From Calocera cornea HHB12733 (lineage: Eukaryota; Basidiomycota; Dacrymycetes; Dacrymycetales; Dacrymycetaceae): a DNA stretch of 64,000 nt. Shown here piece by piece: positions 53,814 through 64,000 of this stretch. The translations under genes were made by a program, and so were the position numbers. Below the pieces are notes generated by a model that worked only from the letters and a program-made list of their open reading frames with translations, had not been told where the DNA came from and searched no databases. Every line of letters begins with the position of its first letter. Within the stretch, counting starts at the first letter, position 1. The stretch is from NCBI GenBank assembly GCA_001632435.1, contig KV423923.1, forward strand, positions 1,895 to 65,894, given 5' to 3'.

Positions 53814-56456
53814 ATGTCAAACCCCAGTCGACCATATGTCGTCACGGGCATGGTTGGTATGTGAGCCACCTCTCAACTTGAAATCCTCCTAACGCAACTC
53901 GCTACAGGTGATGATGGATCTGTGTACCCCCGCCTGGAGATCCGCGATCTTATCACCCAGCACCCGGAGCAGTACTCGCTGTTCGTGCGCTCCCTTCTAC
54001 AGCTCTACAATCCCGACTATCAGCCTAAACCGGCTTCGTTTGTGGAAATGGGTAAGTCTGTGCGCACGTATTGGGGATCCTTCATCTCACCCGTGATATA
54101 GCCGGTATTCACGGAATGCCATACCAGCGCTGGGCGTACGTATCCCATTTGTTCTTGAACGCCCCATGCTCATCTCCATACGCGTACAAGTGGCGACCCT
54201 GACTGCACGACTGTGTATCGACCTGGCACGAACGGCGGATATTGCCGTCACAGCTGTACGTTGCTTCCCCATGAGGTTGAACGCGCCCTGACAGCGAGAC
54301 TACACAGCCGTGCTCTTTGCCCACTGGCATCGTTTGGCAGTTATTTTGATTGAGGTATGTACGGCAGCTACAATGGGCTTGACCAGTGCTGATGCCCTTA
54401 TAGCAAGCCGTGGGCGAGGTGGCGGCCAAGATTGCACTGGCTGACGAGTTGGACCCCAAGGCCCTTCCGGGTCAGAAAGATCGTTGGACACAGGCAGCTA
54501 AAGAGTTACGCTTTCCGTACGTAAAGTGCCGCCAAGAGAACGTGCGACAAGCTAAGAGTTCTTAAAGCTTCTGGGACTGGCTTGACCCTCGGACCTCCGA
54601 GGAAGGGCTTCCCCGGGTTGACGGCGTGTCCATCTTCCAAGTCCCTACGGTTAAGATTCAGACTTCCCGCGGGGAAGAAGAGTACAGCAACCCATTGCGT
54701 GGCTATGACTTCGGCGAGACTCTCCCGCCTGGCTTCGAGGACAACATGGCCGTATGGTACCGTACGTACAGGTGGCCCCGCTATGCTGGTAGCGATTGGT
54801 CCAATCTGACCGAAGATTACGAGGGGCTCAATCGGTATGAGCCTCGTTCATCATGTCAACATACTCTCACTCCGAATTAGATGCCTGATGGGCACCGATC
54901 ATCCCAACCAAGAGTTCAAGCCCATCAACTATATGAGGGACAAGTTTGGTCACCTTTTCAAGCTTCCGCCGACACATCCAGAGGAAGACTGGCCATCCAT
55001 GTGAGTGAAATCACGCTGTCTCGCCTCTTTTGTTGAATCCTGCTCCAGCTGGGATGAATGGGCTAATTCGACGCCGCAAGAGAGGCGGCTCGACACAGGA
55101 TTCTGCCTTGGGAACTTCGAGGAATGCCACCACAAGATCCATAACGACATAGGCGGAGATGGTCACATGGTGAGAGCCTTGTCCACATGATGGTTCCTGG
55201 CGGAGAAAGCTTATATGGGATATTTACGTAGTCCACTCCTGATCAGGCTGGTTGGTTTATGCGACACTCGACCGTCTCTGATGATACTGACATTTCCCTA
55301 GCCTTCGAGCCGTTGTTCTTCCTGCACCACAGCATGGTCGATCGCCTCGTGTCCATGTGGGAAGCCGTCTATCCTGACTACTGGATGAACAAGGGATGGC
55401 TTGATAACGAGGGAAAGCTGAATTCCTTCAGTGAGCCCAATGCAGTCCCTTAAGGTTGTCAGTCGCTGATACTCGCAAAGTTGGGCCGAAAGGAACACTG
55501 ACGCAGGAGGAAGGGACGGCAGTCGATGAGGACACTGCGCTTTCTCCGTTCAAGAAGAATGAGAACGAGTACTGGACAGCGAAGGATGCTCATTTCATTC
55601 ATAAAGGGGCGTCCTTGAAGAAGTGTAAGCTGTCTTCAATATCTGCCGTCGCATCAATTCATGAACAACGTTAGACTTCACATACCCCCCAATTGGACCG
55701 TTCGAGTTCGACAAGCCCATTGATCGCGAGAAACAGCAGGAGCTCATCGGCTTCATGCAGCAGTACTTCAGCACCTCGAAGCTGGACTATACTTATGCGC
55801 CGTATGAAGGGCCTCTGCCATCCCTATTCAGCCCTCCTGCCATGCCCGAGTTCTTCCCCACCACCCATGAGCCTTTGAGGAACTTCCGGAGGTTCATACT
55901 CTTTGTGGAGGTGGTAGCGGATGCCTGGAACGGATCACACAATATGGAGGTCTTCCTGCACGACAAGCCCGAAATCGCGCCGGCAAACGTTCCGATCACC
56001 TCGCTTGCTGCTATTGCCCGGCAGAAGAAGACCAAGTGTGCTGGGTGCGTCGAGCGCAAGAAACGCGGCGCTACTTTCTTGCAGGGCATCTGCCTCCTTC
56101 AACGCGACGTCATTACACCTCTGATGAAGAGCAGTGGTATTGACTTTCCTGGTGACGGGGATGCGAATGAGAAGCTCTGCACTTACATCAAGGCCAACCT
56201 TGGCGCGAGGTTTCAACTCCCCGGTGGGGATATTCTTGCCGAGACAACCAATCTGCTTAGCGAAGATGACATTTCCAAGCTCGATAACCTTCCGGAGGAA
56301 AAGGCGCCACGTATCAGGCTTTTCTCCGGCGCAGCTGCCGCACCCAAGGCCGACTCGGGCCTCGAATACAAGCCTTACTACTACTACGACTGGAAGGATC
56401 ACGGCCTCTTAATGACCGAGGACACTTGGAAGTGGCGTCCTGATAACTGGCACTAG
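53814..56456 (+). CDS. Tyrosinase (polyphenol oxidase, latent form with C-terminal domain)
   Basis: About 600 residues in about ten exons from ATG at 53814 (MSNPSRPYVVTGMV). Dicopper monooxygenase that converts monophenols to o-quinones for melanin. CuA ligands: His in GIHG, His in GYCRH (the C-x-H pair that forms a thioether) and His in FAHWHR. CuB ligands: ECHHKIHN and FLHHSMVDR. The C-terminal part from YFTYPPIGPF (near 55680) is the lid domain; it contains CAGCVERK, as in other mushroom tyrosinases, and is removed on activation. Several splices were checked by motif, for instance RWA/GDPDC and CRHS/SVLFAHWHR. No signal peptide, consistent with cytosolic latent enzyme. TAG stop at 56454-56456. 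Immediately downstream is a 19-bp tandem repeat. Confidence 0.92.
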
Positions 56457-56505
56457 CGGCAACCCTTGGAGTCGGCAGACCGGTTCTGCGTCTCATCGAA
56501 GGATC

Positions 56506-56577
56506 GTCGAGCTCAACCTCGTATGTCGAGCTCAACCTCGTATGTCGAGCTCAACCTCGTGCATTGAGTTCAACCTC
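56506..56577 (+). repeat. 19-bp tandem repeat after tyrosinase
   Basis: Three near-perfect copies of GTCGAGCTCAACCTCGTAT (56506-56524, 56525-56543, 56544 onward) and a degenerate fourth, starting 50 bp after the stop codon, so within the likely 3' UTR. Confidence 0.85.
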
Positions 56578-57249
56578 TTGACCTTCATGTTACCGGTGTA
56601 ACTCACATAGTCTCATTTCGATAGAACGAAAACTGTATATGCATTCTATAAGGACGAGTTAGCGATGTTATGTTAGTCACTGTGTGTCGTTTTTGATGGA
56701 TGCCCGACTTGACCTCATCTGCTTAACAAAGTGAGGAGGCGGCGCAATACTGCCTCCAGCTCAACAGCTCAGTTGCATTGGCTGTCGCTCGTATGTAATC
56801 CGTTGCTTGGTGTTCGGCGATCTTCGATTCCCATACCATGCAACGTGTCTTCCCATCACAATTGAGTTAGCCTCCCTCATGTGCTAATTCCACGCACTGT
56901 GGAGTCGTTCGTCTCTCCGCTTGCTGATCCATCCGACTTCCATGTGTTGGCATGCTCTGGGATTTGTATACAACCTGTTCGGGACCGTCAGCATACACGA
57001 GTCAGCTTTTGTATATGGAGTTGGTCAGCGGAAGTCGAAACCTATCGCCGGAATTTCTGCACCGTTAGTCGATCATATGCTCCACTTATGGTCATACGCG
57101 CTTCACGGAACAAAGCGGCTCTGGTACAGGGATATACAGTAGCGATGTTATGTGGGAGCATGCGATGCCGGCCTAGGTAGCTGCTGGAAGGCAGTGGGAC
57201 AGGCCGACCGTGGCAGTGCGTTCAGACGATAATCCTTTTCAAAGGCGGG
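56578..57249. other. Convergent spacer between tyrosinase and MFS gene
   Basis: No gene supported. Contains both 3' UTRs. Nothing else seen. Confidence 0.5.
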
Positions 57250-58681
57250 CTAGGAACCGTCTTCCTCCTCCGAGGCATTGTCATCGTTCTCCTCGTCGCC
57301 TTCCTTTCCCTCCGGCTTCTCCATCACAGTCCAACTCAACTGCCACACGACCCCCGTGGCCAGCACAACGCCTGCCAAGACGGCCGGCATCCCCGCCAGC
57401 CCCCCCGCGCTATTCACGAACCCCAGCAACACCGGCGCTGCCCCGCTGCCCACAACCCCACAGGCCATCAGCACGCTGTTCGCTGGCTCGACCATGCTGG
57501 GCGGGAGGGAATCCGAGACGGTGCTGAGCACTGTTGGGATCGCCGGGCCGAGGAAGAAGCCGAAGAGCGCTACGAGAGCCGCGTCTCCCGCTATGCTTGG
57601 CATGACCTGCAGCAGCAGGAGCACGCCGATGCCCAGGGCGAGGTAGACGGCGAGCAGCATTCGTGGCCCGTAGCGGTGCGTGACGTCGGCTAGGAATGTG
57701 CGGGAGAGGAACTCGCCGGCCCAGTAGCCCGAGAGCACATACTGCATGCGCGAGGGCAGGCCGTGCCGGATGTCGCTCATGAATACGGTTATCCAGGTTG
57801 AGATTATGTCTTCTGCTGAGTAGGACTGGGTGGGAGGCAATTAGCGGTGGTGAGCGAGACGAGGGAGGAAGGGAGCGCACCAGGGCTTGCAGGATCCCCC
57901 CGTAGATCACTACTGGCTTCGCAGCGACCTTGAGCCATCTGCGCACGCTGCTCTGCTCCGCACCCTCCTCATGCTCTGGCGGCTCATACCCATGGTAGGC
58001 CCCCCAAGCCAGTGGTAGGTCCCCCAGAGCCAGCACGAGCGGCACCCAATAATAGACGTTCCAGCCCCACTGCCTGGCGAGCATCCCGCTGACCAGGAAC
58101 GGCTGGATGAGCGCGCCCAGGCCCTCGCCGGCGTAGACGAAGGACATGAGCGGACCAGTGTGGAAGTGCGCTATATAAGTAGAGAGGGTGGGCTTGAGGG
58201 CGCCACTGGATAGGCCAGTCAGGGAGAGGGCGAGCAGGACCACAGGCCATGGCGGGGCGAAGAGGTTGATGGCGAAGGAGGCGGCGAGGAGGGCGGAGCA
58301 GAGCTGGTGGGATGTCAGCTTCCCCGCAAAATCGTAAGGGGGAGGGGCACACACGTAAAGCATCCTCTGCAACCCGACCGAATGCACGCCAAACGGTGCG
58401 CCGATGCTGCCCATAAACCTGCCCGCGGCATCCGCGAGGCTGACGAACCCGACGGCGCTGTAGCTGATCCCGTACGCCTCCTGCATCGGCCCGAGGAGGG
58501 AGCCGAGGGCGGCTTCGGCCATGCCTATTTGGAGCTCGAGGTAGAATGCGAGTAGACAGCGGAAGATGTCCTTGCGAGAGAGCTTGGTGTGTGGGAGGAG
58601 AGCGCGGGCGCGGGTGCGGGCTTGCGAGAGGAGTGGGGTGCGCTCGCCAGAGGCTGGGAGTTGAGAGGATCCGCCGGGCAT
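57250..58681 (-). CDS. MFS transporter (Bsc6/fucose-permease-like)
   Basis: 441 residues from exons 58681-58355, 58303-57881 and 57825-57250. Cytosolic N-terminus with SQLPASGERTPLLS, then about 11-12 membrane segments, among them LELQIGMAEAALGSLLGPMQ, SYSAVGFVSLADAAGRFMGSIGAPFG, PPWPVVLLALSLTGLSSGALKP, the FVYAGEGLGALIQPFLVSGML segment and, in the C-terminal half, GYWAGEFLSRTFLADVTHRYG and FGFFLGPAIPTVLSTVSDSLP. The C-terminus is highly acidic (EGDEENDDNASEEEDGS). It resembles fungal MFS proteins near yeast Bsc6; the substrate is unknown. A close paralogue directly upstream is broken by an insertion. Confidence 0.88.
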
Positions 58682-59026
58682 CGTTATCGTCGGTACATGT
58701 ACGTTGGGGAGAGGGAGAACGGCGGTCCCAGACGGCTGAGGACTGTATGCATGTTGAGCTCGGACCTTTGTGTGGTTGCAAGGTCACCAGGTCAGAGTGG
58801 TCGCGAGAGAAGAGGGATGAGGTCATATCAAGGGGTGGCAGTGCTTCATGGATGATGGGCGTCTATTCCCCGCGACTCCATATAGTATGAGTATCATCTG
58901 TGCTATGCACCAGCACATACCAAGACGGTTATGATGCTCCGAGAAACCAAGTCGATTGCGATCTATGATACAGGATGTCGTCCAGCGGTACATGCCGTCT
59001 ATCACTCACTCCATTTCCAAGTTGTT
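58682..59026. other. Spacer between the two MFS paralogues
   Basis: 345 bp holding the promoter of the intact MFS gene and the 3' end of the broken one. No gene or repeat recognised. Confidence 0.5.
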
Positions 59027-60241
59027 CTACACCCCCTCGTCAGACGCGTACCCCTCCTCCACGCCCTCCTCCACACCGTCAGGCTCCTCGTCCCCCACCT
59101 CTGTCCGTTCCTCCTCCTCCTCTTCCCCCTCCTCCTCTTTGTCCCGCATCTCCACCCCCGCGACCGACCAGCTCAGCTCCCACACCACCGCCGTCGCCAG
59201 CACACAGACGATCAATGCGGCTGGCATCCACCTGAGCCCCCCCGCGCTGTTCACGAACCCCACGACGACGGGGGCCGCCCCACTCCCCAGCACGCCCGCA
59301 GTAAGCAGCACCGAGTTGGCCGACTCGACGAGCGAAGCCGGCAGGCTGTCCGACACTGTTGTCAGCACAGTCGGGATTGTCGGCCCCAGGAAGAACCCGA
59401 AGAGCGCGACGAAGACCCCGTCGGCGGTGATGTCCGTCAGGAGCTGGAGGAACACAAGCATGCCAACGCTCAGGGAGAGGTAGATGGACATGAGCAGGCG
59501 CGGGGAGTACCGGTGCGTGAGGTCGGCGAGGAACGTGCGCGAGAGCGCTTGCCCCGCCCAGTAGCCCGTCAGGATGTACTGCATGTGCGCGGCACGCCCG
59601 CCTCGGATGTCGCACATGAACACTCCGATCCAGGTTGTGATAATGTCCTCGGCAGAGTACGCCTATCCGCGTGTGTCAGCACTTTCCCCAATGTGCATGT
59701 ACGCAGCACGCACCAGGGCTTCCAGTATCCCCCCGAAGATGACCACAGGCTTAACGGCGACCTTCAGCCACCGCTTAACGCTGCTCGTCTCCGCGCCCAG
59801 CTCATGTGCCGGCGGCTCATACGTCCTAAATAGCGCCCACACCATCGGCAGATCCACCGCCGCCAAGGCAAGCGGCACCCAGAAGTAGACGTTCCACTCC
59901 CACCTCCAGAGCAGCATACGGCTGACGAGGAACGGCTGGATGAGCGCGCCCAGGCCTTCGCCCGCGAAGACGAAGGACATGAGCCGCGCTTCGTGGAAGT
60001 GCGCGATGTATGTTGCGAGCGAGGGCTCGAGTGCGCCGCTCGCGAGGCCGGTGAGGGAGAGGGCGAATAGGACCACTGGCCAGGGCGGCGCGAAGAGGTT
60101 GATGACGAAGGAGAGGGCGAGGAGGAGGGTTGATGCCTGGTTGGCTGTCAGTTCCACTCAGTATCGGAAGATACCAGGAGAAAACGCACGTAGAGAACCC
60201 ATTGTAACCCAAACTGGTGCACACCAAACGGCGCCGCGACC

Positions 60242-60249
60242 GTCCCCAC
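60242..60249. repeat. Target-site duplication, left copy
   Basis: GTCCCCAC, repeated exactly at 60945-60952 on the other side of the insertion. On the gene strand it reads GTGGGGAC, part of the codons for VGT. Confidence 0.85.
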
Positions 60250-60944
60250 ATCTGAGCCACGGCTCCCCCACCTAGGCCGCACCACTGCTTCCGCTTGTGC
60301 CCTCACGTGATAGCATTGCCTCCGCGCATCCACGTGATATTACCACAGCCACAACCAGGACCCCTCCTCCGTGTTTGCAGAACTTAAATTTTGCTTCACT
60401 TCACAAATTGCAATAACACAACATGCTCATAATAAGGAGGCCAAATTGTTCAAAAGCAGCTACAGAGTTGAAGTGATTTTAAAAGAACAAAATTGGAATA
60501 AAAAGAAATTATTTGGGCGCATTTCCACAAGTGGCTGTGCTAGGGTGCACACAACTTGTAGGTGTTAGAGGTCAAGGTACACATGGTTAGGAGTACTGGT
60601 TAGGCACAGTTCCACTAACTGTTAGGTTGCTTTGCCCAAACTGTTAGGGTTAGGGTTGGGGATGGGTTAAGGTTAGGGTAGGGGTTAGGTAGAATATTAT
60701 ATCTTAAAAGAAGATGGGTTTCACACAATGGAACACATGAAAAGGCCCAGGTGATAAAGAGTGTCATTGAAACAGAGAACATGGATGGATACAAGTAGCG
60801 ATATGTATAAGTATTTCTACCCAAATTGCTTGTCCAAGTTGTGTTTTTCACTAGATTTGCCCGGAAATGGTGAAGTCGAAAGGTGAATGTCACGTGAGCG
60901 GAAGCAATGGTGCGGCCCTTAGGTGGGGGAGCCGTGGAGAAGAT
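60250..60944. mobile_element. Non-autonomous DNA transposon (MITE-like) with about 55-bp inverted ends
   Basis: Ends are inverted repeats: ATCTGAGCCACGGCTCCCCC from 60250 and ATCTTCTCCACGGCTCCCCC from 60944 on the other strand. They continue with CACCTA, GGCCGCACCA and TGCTTCCGCT to CACGTGA, with small indels. They are flanked by a perfect 8-bp duplication (60242-60249, 60945-60952). The 695-bp interior has no transposase, is AT-rich and holds a TTAGGG-like stretch at about 60630-60695. An 8-bp duplication is seen for hAT, P and Zisupton/KDZ-type elements; the family cannot be told without the transposase. Confidence 0.85.
60630..60695 (+). repeat. Telomere-like TTAGGG stretch inside the insertion
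   Basis: GTTAGGGTTAGGGTTGGGG, then GTTAAGGTTAGGGTAGGGGTTAGG, in the interior of the MITE-like element. Resembles the degenerate array at 408-500. Confidence 0.7.
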
Positions 60945-60952
60945 GTCCCCAC
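60945..60952. repeat. Target-site duplication, right copy
   Basis: GTCCCCAC, identical to 60242-60249. The bases just outside both copies differ, so the duplication is exactly 8 bp. Confidence 0.85.
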
Positions 60953-61479
60953 CCCCCTTCCAAGGGCGTCGACGAGGCTAACAAACCCGACGGCCCTATA
61001 GCTCAGCCCGTACCCGAGCTGCATCGACTCGAGCAGCGAGCCCAGCGCCGCCTCGGCCATGCCGATCTGGAGCTCGAGGAAGAACGCGAGCACGCAGCGG
61101 AGGGTGTCGATCTGAGCGCGTTTGCGCGGGACGCTCCTGCTCCTGCCGGTGCTCACCCGCCGTGGCAGGAGGGGTGCGCGCTCGCTGCTGCCTATTGGGA
61201 GCGGGGTAGTGCCTGTCATGGCTTTTCTGTTGTATCATGTATTGTGCGGCGCAGGGAGGGAAAGGAAAGATATGATGATGATGATTGACAACGGTGGCGG
61301 GCGCCCAGGCCCACTTCTTCACTTGATCCGGAGGCACGACGCAAGGAAATACTATGCGGGTGGCTGTGCGATGATAAGCACATAGATGAGTAATGTCGAT
61401 CATCATCGGGCCCAGCCGTGACGAGAGTGGTCCCGAGTGACAACGGCGTGAATTTGACTTTCTCTGGCTTGGATCTAGA

Positions 61480-64000
61480 TTACAGGTACCCGTTCGTCCC
61501 CAGCCAAGCCTTTACCTCGTCCCGGCTCCGCTCCAGCCACGCCGCCTTGCTTCGTACCGTGTCCAGCCCCTGCGCAAGCAACTTGGAGAAGCTGCTCGTA
61601 TCCTTGTCCTTGAAGAACTCCTCGACGGCCTTGACATCCTCGAAGCTCGACAGGGAGTCGAAGCTGACCTGAATGATGTGTCCGAGCGTAGCGCCGCCCT
61701 GGAAAGTCTTGGTCAGGTCGTCGAGGTGCTCCTGCGTGAATGCCCATAGCTGACGGCGACACGTTGGATTGCTGGAGCAGCCGATATAGAAGATGATATA
61801 ATCTGCAACAAAGCATGAGCGACACGCAGTCCACTCTGGAGACGCACTTACCCTGAAGCTTGACTTCGTCGCTCAGAATCATATCCAGGGTCTTCTTGAT
61901 CAATGCGGGATCCTGGGTCCGGCACATTGCGATGATCGCAGACGTCTTCTGGGCCGGTGTCTTGGGGTGCCGGTAAACGTCAAGGACCTTCTCCCACTCC
62001 CTCTTCCCGCCCGTGCGAACAGCGGCGCTGTATATGGAGCGCAGCAGATCGCCGGAGATGAGGGAGGAATCATTCGACTCAAGGAAGAGACCGAAGCGGC
62101 GTTGGGCCTCCGCCAGTGTTCTGACCACCGGTCATCAAACTATCCTCCATTTAAAATGTAATACGTACTTGGGATCATCAGCGGTAGCGCTGACAGCGAC
62201 AGCAATCGATCGCCACCGAACTGCATCGGGCGCCTCCCCAGCCACGGGGTCGAAGCCCATCTTCTCCACCAACGGCCCAAAGAGCGATCGAGCGAACGCC
62301 TGCAAGCCCTTGCGGACATCTTCCGGCTCGTCCCACCACGCATCAACCACGTCGCTGATCGCATTCCCAATCCGGGCCCAGACGAGATAGTCTTCGTCAT
62401 TTCGGAGCTTGTTGATGAGGTCGAGGCCCGCGCTCGTGCTGCCATAGCCAGCGCGCCCTAGAACAGATGCATCGGCGACGAGACCCATCCGATCTTCGCG
62501 GGACAGCGTGCTGTTCGGTCTTGCGGCTTCATCGCCGAGCTTGGATAAGTGTTCCGACGAGTATTGTACACGATCTGGGAGAACGTGAGCAGATGCCCAA
62601 TGTAATCTAGAACATCAACCTACAGACTCCAGTCGTCCCTGCGTTCACCTTATAGAAGGTGTCTGCGACATTGGGGATGTTGAACGTCGCCTCCTTCACT
62701 GTGAGGATAGCACGCCTATCCACGGAGGCGAGCCCGTTCGAGTCGACAGTCTGGATGTTGAGCGGCACATGCCATATCGTCTCGTCCTCCTCTGGCCGCA
62801 CGTCGTTGGTAGCTAAGAATCGACTCTGGGTAAAGCGCAAGCCCGTCTTCGTCTCGACAACTTTGATAAGGGGATAGCCAGTCTTCAGGATCCAGCTCGA
62901 CATGATTTCGTTAACATTTACTCCACTCGCTTCAGAGATTCCCAGCCAGAGATCAGAAGTGGTGGTGTTACCGTACAAATTTGCCTTCAGATACTTGGAT
63001 ACGCCCTTGAGGAGAGCCTCTTCTCCAATCATGCTCGAGAGCATGCGAAGGACTGATGCACCCTCTGGAGACGATGATCTGTTAGCAACATCCCTGTGTA
63101 ACCGCGGCGAGACATACTGGAGTAGGACATGGCGTCGAAGATCTGGTTTATCGCCTTCTCATCGGGGCAAGGCACCTCAACAGGATGCGAGGACCGCAGA
63201 CCGTCAAGCTCGAGGGCTCGTGCAAGGTGCATGTTCACAAATCGAGCGTCGGGATGCCATTCGGGGTGAATCTATACAAACTGTGAGCTACGATCGACTT
63301 GCGGAGCTCGTCCGACATACACGCTTCATGATAGTCAAGTCACCCATCAGCGTTGCGAACGACTCGTTGAGCCATAGGTTATCCCACCACTTCATCGTGA
63401 CGATATTGCCGAACCACTGGTGAGCCACCTCGTGAGACTGCGTTTTGGTGGTGCCTATCTTGTTCATGAGGCCGCTCTTCTGTGGATCATACAGATATGT
63501 CGAGGTACGGCCCGTGATCAGACCCCAGTTCTCCATCGCACCAGCATCGAAGTCGTTTACTACAAGAGTGTCCAACTTCCGTAGAGGGTAAGGAATGTCG
63601 AATATCTTCTCGAAGATCGGTAGGACCCGTGCCTTGACGTCGAGGCACAGCCCAGCTTGAGAGATGTGTTCGGAAGTCGTATACACCCGCAGGGTGACGC
63701 TGTTACCTGTGATGGCGGATTGATACGACGATTCAAGATACTCGAAGGGTCCATTGGCCCATGCAACAAGGTATGTCGACATCTTCGGCGTCGGCGCGAA
63801 CGTCACACAACTCCATTCTCCATCTATGGGATGAAGGGCGAATTCTGGGAAGAATAGACTCGACAGCGCGACATCGTCGATTGGACGGCTTGCTTCGACG
63901 TCCATGTTGCTCAAGCTCACAGTGCCGGCGCGGGAGATGAGCATTATCGAGAAAGTAGCCTTGACAGCAGGTTCGTCCCAGCAGGGGAATGCCTTCCTGG
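61480..64000 (-). CDS. M1-family zinc aminopeptidase (3' part, runs off the window)
   Basis: Only the C-terminal two thirds are present; the N-terminus lies beyond position 64000. Motifs in order: DDVALSSLFFPEFALHP, the exopeptidase motif GAMENWG (near 63535), zinc site HEVAHQWFG with the distant Glu in LWLNESFA (63445-63360), and a C-terminal helical ERAP-like domain ending AWLGTNGYL, TAA at 61480-61482. It belongs with yeast Ape2/Aap1 and the puromycin-sensitive group, which trim N-terminal residues from peptides in the cytosol. Introns are short; one lies near 63290-63275 and others near 63110, 62600, 62140 and 61830. Exact junctions were not all verified. Confidence 0.92.

Larger units (their letters stand above)
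59027..61219 (-). pseudogene. MFS transporter paralogue interrupted by a transposon-like insertion
   Basis: Close paralogue of the intact gene at 57250-58681. The first part (61219 to about 60953) encodes SSERAPLLPRR, LELQIGMAEAALGSLLESMQ and SYRAVGFVSLVDALGR. The remainder resumes at 60249 with VGTVAAPFGVHQFGLQW and continues through TGLASGALEPSLATYIAHFH, FVFAGEGLGALIQPFLV, GYWAGQALSRTFLADLTHRYS and an acidic tail. Exactly between R and V of the equivalent of AGRFMGSI lies a 695-bp element (60250-60944) that brings stop codons. Apart from that insertion I found no other lesion, so the inactivation looks recent. Confidence 0.85.

Noticed and set aside
1..64000. tRNA genes, CRISPR arrays and bacterial-type operon signals
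   Set aside because: Scanning for tRNA box B sequence (GGTTCGANTCC) gave no convincing gene; the other features are not expected in, and not seen in, this eukaryotic sequence.

Overview
The window is nuclear DNA of a filamentous basidiomycete, most likely an Agaricomycete. The evidence is: many short introns (about 45-75 nt, GT-AG) in nearly every gene; a PAS-kinase-type kinase, Sec9, cytosolic ribosomal proteins and a mushroom-type tyrosinase with a C-terminal lid domain; a GPI-anchored cupredoxin; a secreted family with the N-A-x-R-F-A-x-G-L-P-P-L propeptide motif that I associate with basidiomycete secreted proteins; and TTAGGG-like words. I cannot name the species.

Layout. 0.6-2.7 kb: a microsomal cytochrome P450 (-), with a palindrome and degenerate telomere-like repeats beyond its 3' end. 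4.1-8.8 kb: housekeeping block with a PAS-kinase-like kinase (+), SEC9 (-) and RPL12 (-). 9.6-14.3 kb: tandem cluster of three intact genes and one pseudogene for small secreted eight-cysteine proteins (+); a fifth member lies at 28.6-29.2 kb. 14.5-26.5 kb (all -): a stand-alone SRA/YDG protein, RPS3, dihydroxyacetone kinase DAK1 and a giant ARM/HEAT-repeat protein. 26.5-32 kb: gene-poor and repeat-bearing, with a 1,008-bp solo-LTR-like element. 32-34.8 kb: a secreted SGNH/GDSL esterase and another small secreted protein. 36-39.7 kb: a very GC-rich island with a divergent pair, a second intronless dihydroxyacetone kinase (-) and a class I fructose-bisphosphate aldolase (+). 40.7-48.8 kb: a decayed and an intact copy of a FUSC/ArAE-like membrane transporter flanking an HSL-type alpha/beta hydrolase. 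49.3-50.6 kb: a tandem two-cupredoxin GPI protein. 53.8-56.5 kb: tyrosinase. 57.2-61.2 kb: two MFS paralogues, the second broken by a 695-bp inverted-repeat element with a perfect 8-bp target duplication. 61.5-64 kb: the 3' part of an M1 aminopeptidase.

How the genes may fit together. DAK1, DAK2 and the class I aldolase all handle dihydroxyacetone phosphate; DAK2 and the aldolase share one 619-bp intergenic region and probably co-regulation. The secreted proteins (eight-cysteine family, SGNH esterase, cupredoxin, six-cysteine protein) make this a wall/secretome-rich segment. Recent gene birth and death is visible three times: the secreted-protein array, the transporter pair and the MFS pair.

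Exon models for PAS kinase, SEC9, RPL12, RPS3, DAK1, the four intact eight-cysteine genes, SGNH esterase, aldolase, alpha/beta hydrolase and the intact MFS gene were checked by hand: exon lengths sum to a multiple of three and junctions keep family motifs. Other models are approximate.
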